A stretch of DNA of 64,000 nt from Planctomycetaceae bacterium (GTDB taxonomy: Bacteria; Planctomycetota; Planctomycetia; Planctomycetales; Planctomycetaceae). The stretch is from the NCBI GenBank assembly GCA_020426505.1, contig JAGQPX010000138.1:1-64000 (forward strand). Reading direction: 5' to 3'. The translations under genes were made by a program, and so were the position numbers. This document shows, in pieces, positions 62,673 through 64,000 of this stretch (the stretch's first letter is position 1; each line of letters opens with the position of its first letter). The notes beneath the pieces were generated by a model. That model saw nothing but the letters and a program-made list of their open reading frames with translations, was not told the origin of the DNA and made no database searches.

Positions 62673-64000
62673 ATGGCGGAATCCAGTTTTTCTCGCCTTC
62701 AGCGAAACCGACAGAAACACCGCGAGCAACTCATCTCGCTGGCGTGGGGACTCCCGGCAGCGATCACCATCGTCGTGTGTCTCATCTTGCTTCAACGGGC
62801 TGACTTCTCGCGTGAGAAAGGGGGCGTGCGCCGACATTATCAGAAGCGATTGGAACAGGCCGCAGAGCGAGAGGATTGGGCTCAGGTCGAACTTTTCAGC
62901 CGCAAGCTTTCCGTGCTGGAGCCTCACGATGAGACGCATCGGTATCATCTGGCGTTGGCGATCGACGAGCAGGGGGACAAGTCGCGGGCCATCCATCTGA
63001 TGGAGACGATTGCACCGCGTGATGAACGAGGGTTCGGTTTGGCACATTGGTGGCTCGCCAGACACTGGGCGTCTCTTCCTGAAGGAAATTCGGAGAACGG
63101 ACTTTCTGCACAAAACTGGCATCTCAAGCAGTTCCTGCGAAGCGATCCGTACCATCTCGAAGCCAGAATTGCCTTGGGGAGGACCGAGGCTGCGTTGGGC
63201 AACCTTGAGGTCGCGATGAGGCACCTCCAACGAGTCGTCAATCAGAAGCCGGACTTGCATCTCGTTTTGGCGAGATTGTCTCGAAGGATCGGCGACGAAG
63301 TGGCCGTCAAGCAACATGTTCAACGTGCGATGACAGCCTACGAAGATCGATTAAGTCAGAATGCTGCTGACATCGACGCTCGATTGCACCTCGCGGATGC
63401 TCTTTCACTCATCCAGCGGCCGGAAGAAGCTGCCATTCTCCTCGAGGAAGGATTGCGTCGATATGATCTGCCCGAATTGCGGGCCGGTTTGGCTCGTTTG
63501 TGTCTCCACTCAGCAGATGTGATTGCGTCGCATACGTCGACACCTCAGGCGTTGCACCAACAACTGAGCCTCATTGAGCGTGCTCTCGTTCTGCAGCCGG
63601 GTGATTCGGAAGCATTGAAACGACTTGCCAGGATCGTCGTCTCGACGGAAGCTCCGGAGTCACCTGCCACGGAAATGCTTCAGGAGTGCCTGGCTGCAGG
63701 AACCGCTCCGGCTGTAGTTCATATGGTTTTGGGAACTCACGCACTGGGTCAAGAAGACGTCGAGACAGCGACTCTACATTTCGAGGCGGCACATCAGTTG
63801 CAGCCGGAGTTTCCCGCCTGCATGAACAATCTTGCCTGGTCTCTCGCCCGTAGCCAACCACCACAATTGCTACGAGCGAGTCAATTGTCAGAGAAAGCCG
63901 TCACGCTGGCACCTGGGAGACCGGAGTTTCACGAAACTCGCGGTCAAATCAGGCTGTTGCAGGGTCGTTACCGGGAGGCAATCCCGGATCTGGAATTCGG
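62673..64000 (+). CDS. TPR protein, incomplete at window end
   Basis: Open from ATG (after GGAGG) to the window end, at least 442 codons, no stop seen. A membrane helix near residues 22-41 (ISLAWGLPAAITIVVCLILL) anchors the protein. The rest is alpha-helical TPR or TPR-like, for example HYQKRLEQAAEREDWAQVEL, LEARIALGRTEAALGNLEVA and a final repeat RGQIRLLQGRYREAI. It sits four nucleotides behind the exosortase gene, so it is probably its partner in surface-protein sorting or polysaccharide assembly. C-terminal part lies outside the window. Confidence 0.8.
   Translation, partial: MAESSFSRLQRNRQKHREQLISLAWGLPAAITIVVCLILLQRADFSREKGGVRRHYQKRLEQAAEREDWAQVELFSRKLSVLEPHDETHRYHLALAIDEQGDKSRAIHLMETIAPRDERGFGLAHWWLARHWASLPEGNSENGLSAQNWHLKQFLRSDPYHLEARIALGRTEAALGNLEVAMRHLQRVVNQKPDLHLVLARLSRRIGDEVAVKQHVQRAMTAYEDRLSQNAADIDARLHLADALSLIQRPEEAAILLEEGLRRYDLPELRAGLARLCLHSADVIASHTSTPQALHQQLSLIERALVLQPGDSEALKRLARIVVSTEAPESPATEMLQECLAAGTAPAVVHMVLGTHALGQEDVETATLHFEAAHQLQPEFPACMNNLAWSLARSQPPQLLRASQLSEKAVTLAPGRPEFHETRGQIRLLQGRYREAIPDLEF

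Overview
This is a chromosomal segment of a member of the Planctomycetota, most likely of the Planctomycetales. That placement is an inference from gene content. The window has a DUF1549/DUF1553 protein paired with a Tat-exported DUF1501 protein, a CxPxR sulfatase, a DUF1570 metallopeptidase-like protein, a two-heme YVTN-type cytochrome, CSLREA and right-handed beta-helix giants, an exosortase resembling the planctomycete type U, and many secreted proteins of unknown function. Base composition is moderately GC-rich and even. I recognised no rRNA, tRNA, CRISPR array, phage or transposase gene.

Layout. 0-3.5 kb: a small membrane protein with a seven-codon ATG tract, an HD-GYP pair (one intact, one with its metal motif destroyed), and a short conserved hypothetical. 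3.9-15.2 kb: envelope proteins, namely a 1567-residue PQQ-like beta-propeller protein, a three-gene operon (outer-membrane-sensing-like protein, 12-cysteine mini-protein, DUF1573-like lipoprotein), a DUF1570 protein, and a cytochrome gene preceded by a tiny ORF pair with its own promoter and Shine-Dalgarno. 15.5-22.3 kb: a sulfatase, a tandem-repeat beta-helix protein and a MORN-type repeat protein. 22.5-29.3 kb: housekeeping genes argB-argD-argF-rph, a SPOR-like secreted protein, thiS-thiG and a DJ-1/PfpI protein. 29.4-34.3 kb: a Mn/Zn/Fe-type ABC importer whose two permeases each carry a C-terminal DtxR-like domain; a candidate operator lies over the promoter of the binding-protein gene. 34.4-37.1 kb: a 54-residue protein, Obg GTPase and an M28 peptidase. 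37.1-46.6 kb: a catabolic-looking neighbourhood (two paralogous amidohydrolases, an MFS transporter, a kelch protein, a DapA-like lyase, an enolase-superfamily enzyme, a BD-FAE-like esterase and a membrane acyltransferase). Its gene gaps are filled by several kinds of short repeat. 47.0-51.2 kb: MsrB lipoprotein, then the DUF1549/1553-DUF1501 pair. 51.9-64 kb: a 2957-residue protein, then an exosortase and a TPR protein that runs off the window.

The most unusual items are four. First, the 2957-residue protein has a signal peptide, an inverse-autotransporter-like beta-barrel region, a long beta-helix passenger, and an HExxH leishmanolysin-like protease embedded between two copies of a 160-residue module. 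Second, both metal-transporter permeases are fused to a DtxR-like domain. Third, a secreted mini-ORF upstream of the cytochrome gene appears split by a one-base frame change in a C/G run. Fourth, repeats cluster in the 37-43 kb region, where two genes take part of their coding sequence from repeat copies.
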